From an uncultured Eubacterium sp. (lineage in GTDB: Bacteria; Bacillota_A; Clostridia; Lachnospirales; Lachnospiraceae), in NCBI GenBank assembly GCA_948560485.1, contig CAOXUF010000012.1, positions 4,356 to 11,481 of the forward strand: a stretch of DNA of 7,126 bases. The letters run 5' to 3'. Positions 4,666 through 7,126 of the stretch are shown here, piece after piece. A program made the position numbers and the translations under genes. Every line of letters begins with the position of its first letter. The first letter of the stretch is position 1. A model generated the notes under the pieces. That model was given only the letters and a program-made list of their open reading frames with translations, did not search any database and was not told the origin of the DNA.

Positions 4666-6359
4666 TACATTCTCCTAAATCTTTGATATCGTTCTTCTAC
4701 GATTTCTGCCTCTGTAAGTTTCATCTTTTCTGCTAGAAACATTTGAATTTCAATATCTAACTGTTCTATTACACTTCCCATATTTTCTACACAATAATTA
4801 TCAGGTTCACTCAGAACCTTTTCTATTACATTTAACTCTTTGATATCATGTGCAGTCATTTTCATGGCATCAGCTGCCTTATCTGCCAGTTTTCCATTTT
4901 TCCACAAAATACTGGCATATCCTTCCGGAGAAAGTACAGAATAAACCGAGTTTTCCAGCATCCAGACTTCATTTGCTACAGCTAACGCCAGCGCACCTCC
5001 GCTTCCTCCTTCACCTACGAAAACAGATAAAATCGGAACACAAATCCCGGACATCTCAAACAAATTTTTTGCAATTGCTTCGCCCTGTCCCCTTTCTTCA
5101 GCCTCTATTCCACAAAATGCTCCCGGCGTATCAACAAAACAGACAACCGGTCTGTGAAACTTTTCTGCCTGTTTCATAAGCCTTAATGCCTTTCGATACC
5201 CTTCCGGAGACGGCATTCCAAAATTTCTTTTTATATTTTCCTTGGTACTATGACCTTTTACCTGGGCTATCACTGTCACTGGCATTCCATGAAACCGGGC
5301 AATTCCTCCCATTACTGCACTGTCGTCACCATAATATCTGTCTCCATGAAACTCTATAAAATCATCAAAGAGATTTTCGATATAATCCTCTCCTGACGGT
5401 CTTTTATTATCTCTGGAAATCTGAACCTTTTCCCAAGCCGATAGAACGCTGCCCTCTGCCCCACATTCTTCGTGAACTTCTTCCTGTCGCTGATGATTCC
5501 TTATCTCATTATTTTTTATATAATGCATAGATACAATTTCACTGAGTGTATGCTTTATCTTATTTCTTTCCAGAACCATATCCACAAAACCATGCTCCAA
5601 CAAGAACTCCGCTCTCTGAAATCCTTTTGGCAGTTTTTGTCCGATGGTCTGCTCTATTACACGGGGCCCTGCAAATCCAACTAATGCTCCCTGCTCTGCA
5701 ATAATCACATCTCCAAGCATTGCGAAACTTGCCGTAACTCCTCCCGTCGTCGGATCTGTTAGTACAGAAATATACAAATTTCCACCGTCACTGTGACGTT
5801 TTAATGCCGCCGAAGTTTTTGCCATCTGCATTAGGGAAACAATGCCTTCCTGCATTCTGGCTCCACCCGAACAGGAAAAAATAATCATAGGAAGATTCTC
5901 TTTTGTAGCTCTCTCTACGGTTCTCGTAATTTTCTCCCCTACAATACTTCCCATACTTGCCATCATAAATCTTCCATCCATTACTGCAACTGCTGTCGGA
6001 TGTCCATGAATTAAAATTTTTCCTGTGATGACTGCTTCATCTAACTTTGTTTTTTCTTTAATATCTAATAATTTCTTTTCGTACTCCTCATCCTGCAAAG
6101 GATTTTCAATCTCCATTCCCTCAAACCATGATTCAAAACTTCCCTTATCAGCAATCATTCGGATTCTTGTTTTCGCATGAATTCTAAAATATTCTCCACA
6201 TTTCGGACATACATATCCTTTTTCTTTTACCTCTTCTGAGAGAACCATATTTCCACACTTTTTACATTTTGTAAACAAGCCTTTTGGAACATCCGGCTTT
6301 GGAATTTTAATTGTTATATATTCATTTCTCTGTTTTTTGATTCGTTTTTGTAATTTCAA
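4665..6359 (-). CDS. accDA: Acetyl-CoA carboxylase carboxyltransferase, fused beta (AccD) and alpha (AccA) subunits
   Basis: One 564-residue chain carries both halves of the carboxyltransferase that moves the carboxyl group from carboxybiotin to acetyl-CoA, giving malonyl-CoA for fatty-acid synthesis. The AccD half (about 20-282) starts with the four-cysteine zinc ribbon, Cys32/35 and Cys51/54, and has the crotonase-like [10 protein letters not shown] (163-172) and [10 protein letters not shown] (201-210). After a polar linker (about 283-306), the AccA half (307-564) shows R-P-S-G-E-D-Y-I (320-327), D-T-P-G-A-F-C-G (410-417) and the oxyanion-hole [11 protein letters not shown] (449-459). Elsewhere accD and accA are usually separate genes; the fusion is known in some Clostridia. 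The start is a TTG at 6359, overlapping the accC stop by 4 nt. The next Met, residue 38, would remove the first zinc cysteine pair, so the TTG is preferred. Confidence 0.95.
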   Translation of the reverse strand: MKLQKRIKKQRNEYITIKIPKPDVPKGLFTKCKKCGNMVLSEEVKEKGYVCPKCGEYFRIHAKTRIRMIADKGSFESWFEGMEIENPLQDEEYEKKLLDIKEKTKLDEAVITGKILIHGHPTAVAVMDGRFMMASMGSIVGEKITRTVERATKENLPMIIFSCSGGARMQEGIVSLMQMAKTSAALKRHSDGGNLYISVLTDPTTGGVTASFAMLGDVIIAEQGALVGFAGPRVIEQTIGQKLPKGFQRAEFLLEHGFVDMVLERNKIKHTLSEIVSMHYIKNNEIRNHQRQEEVHEECGAEGSVLSAWEKVQISRDNKRPSGEDYIENLFDDFIEFHGDRYYGDDSAVMGGIARFHGMPVTVIAQVKGHSTKENIKRNFGMPSPEGYRKALRLMKQAEKFHRPVVCFVDTPGAFCGIEAEERGQGEAIAKNLFEMSGICVPILSVFVGEGGSGGALALAVANEVWMLENSVYSVLSPEGYASILWKNGKLADKAADAMKMTAHDIKELNVIEKVLSEPDNYCVENMGSVIEQLDIEIQMFLAEKMKLTEAEIVEERYQRFRRM

Positions 6360-7126
6360 CTTACAGCTCTCCTGTCTCTGTTAAACTTTTCAATAAAATC
6401 TACATCAAAATTTCCTGAAATAAATTTACTGTCATTGATAATCTCATACTCATAATCAATATTTGTGTCAATTCCCTCTATCACGACTTCTCCAAGGGCA
6501 CTTCTCATTTTGTGAATTGCTTCTTCTCTGTTCTCTGCATAAACAATTAATTTTGCAAGCATAGAATCATAGTACGGTGTAATCTCACAGCCTGAAAATA
6601 TTGCAGAATCCACCCTTACACCATTTCCACCGGGAAAATGTATTTCTTTGATTTTGCCGGGACACGGTCTGAATCCTTTATCCGGATTTTCCGCATTAAT
6701 CCGGCACTCTATGGAATGTCCCTTAATCACAATATCATCCTGCGTAAAAGGGAGTTCCTTTCCATCGGCAATTTTTATCTGTTCTTTTACGATATCAATT
6801 CCCGTAATACTTTCTGTAATCGGATGTTCAACCTGAATTCTTGTGTTCATTTCCATAAAATAATATTTTCCGGTTTTCTCCAATAAAAACTCTATCGTTC
6901 CTGCATTTTCGTAGCCTGCTGCCATCGCAGCTTTCACAGCCATCTGTCCCATTTCTTCCCGAAGTTCTTCCGACAATGCACAAGACGGTGCTTCCTCAAT
7001 AATTTTCTGATGATTTCTCTGCAATGAGCAATCCCTTTCTCCAAGATGAACGACATTCCCATACTTATCTGCCATAATCTGAAATTCTATATGTCTTGGA
7101 TGCTCAACAAAATGCTCAATATACAT
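6356..7126 (-). CDS. accC: Biotin carboxylase subunit of acetyl-CoA carboxylase, C-terminal part (cut by window edge)
   Basis: These 256 residues align with the second half of the roughly 450-residue biotin carboxylase, which charges biotin on AccB with bicarbonate and ATP. The visible part covers the end of the ATP-grasp domain and the C-terminal biotin-carboxylase domain. Signatures are [12 protein letters not shown] (30-41), T-I-E-F (77-80), [12 protein letters not shown] (91-102), which holds the Mg-ATP glutamate, the catalytic Arg and the bicarbonate-site Glu, and P-G-G-N-G-V-R (165-171). The methionine at the very edge aligns inside the ATP-grasp domain and is not the true start; about 200 residues, including the N-terminal lobe, lie beyond 7126. 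The C-terminus is the expected length and ends in a TGA overlapping accDA. The lack of a pyruvate carboxylase-like extension, and the accDA neighbour, identify it as AccC. Confidence 0.95.
   Translation of the reverse strand: MYIEHFVEHPRHIEFQIMADKYGNVVHLGERDCSLQRNHQKIIEEAPSCALSEELREEMGQMAVKAAMAAGYENAGTIEFLLEKTGKYYFMEMNTRIQVEHPITESITGIDIVKEQIKIADGKELPFTQDDIVIKGHSIECRINAENPDKGFRPCPGKIKEIHFPGGNGVRVDSAIFSGCEITPYYDSMLAKLIVYAENREEAIHKMRSALGEVVIEGIDTNIDYEYEIINDSKFISGNFDVDFIEKFNRDRRAVS
6357..6373 (-). promoter_or_regulatory. Ribosome binding site deciding the TTG start of accDA
   Basis: On the minus strand AGGAG (6373-6369), inside the last accC codons, is followed after 9 nt by TTG (6359-6357), which shares the TTGA overlap with the accC stop TGA (6358-6356). 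Because no ATG occurs before the zinc-ribbon cysteines, this non-ATG, coupled start is the only one that keeps AccD whole. Confidence 0.65.

Noticed and set aside
4850..5684. Plus-strand open frames opposite accDA
   Set aside because: They lie antisense to the AccA half and linker region, which carry clear family motifs; composition and lack of start signals mark them as shadows.
6638..6886. Two overlapping plus-strand frames opposite accC
   Set aside because: They overlap each other in different frames and lie fully inside conserved accC sequence; no independent evidence of coding.

Overview
The window looks like chromosomal DNA from a low-GC Gram-positive anaerobe, most likely class Clostridia and plausibly Lachnospiraceae. 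This is inferred from the AT-rich sequence, the AGGAG-type ribosome binding sites, the fused AccD-AccA carboxyltransferase, and an oxygen-sensitive ferredoxin-dependent 2-ketoacid oxidoreductase. No 16S or other taxonomic marker is present, so the assignment is not firm. All recognisable genes are on the minus strand and are transcribed from right to left.

Right half (7126 down to 3604): the distal end of a fatty-acid synthesis operon. It holds the C-terminal part of accC (biotin carboxylase, cut by the window edge), a fused accDA (both carboxyltransferase subunits in one 564-residue chain), and an FMN-dependent FabK/nitronate-monooxygenase-like protein with a C-terminal cysteine cluster. The junctions are very tight: accC and accDA overlap by 4 nt (TTGA) and accDA and the fabK-like gene by 1 nt (TAATG). 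Each downstream gene has an AGGAG site inside its neighbour. AccC and AccDA together supply malonyl-CoA; the flavoprotein may be an enoyl-ACP reductase that uses it downstream, but this is unproven.

Middle (3558 to 2852): a TetR-family regulator with its own good promoter in the gap after the fabK-like gene, and a strong intrinsic terminator starting directly after its stop codon.

Left half (2854 to 349): iorA and iorB, the two subunits of indolepyruvate:ferredoxin oxidoreductase (aryl-pyruvate oxidation to aryl-acetyl-CoA). They are driven by a near-consensus promoter whose -35 box lies in the U-tract of the tetR terminator. A roughly 110-nt leader with two adjacent hairpins precedes the TTG start of iorA. 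The unit ends at a hairpin terminator just past iorB.

Left edge (about 240 to 1): a promoter candidate, a 23-bp imperfect direct repeat spaced 31 bp apart at that promoter, and the first 33 codons of an amidohydrolase-type metal-dependent hydrolase.

Nothing resembles a mobile element, CRISPR array, tRNA or rRNA, or a defence system. The content is ordinary core and anaerobic metabolism. The points worth a second look are the identity of the cysteine-tailed flavoprotein coupled to accDA, the target of the TetR protein, the iorA leader, and the repeat at the amidohydrolase promoter.
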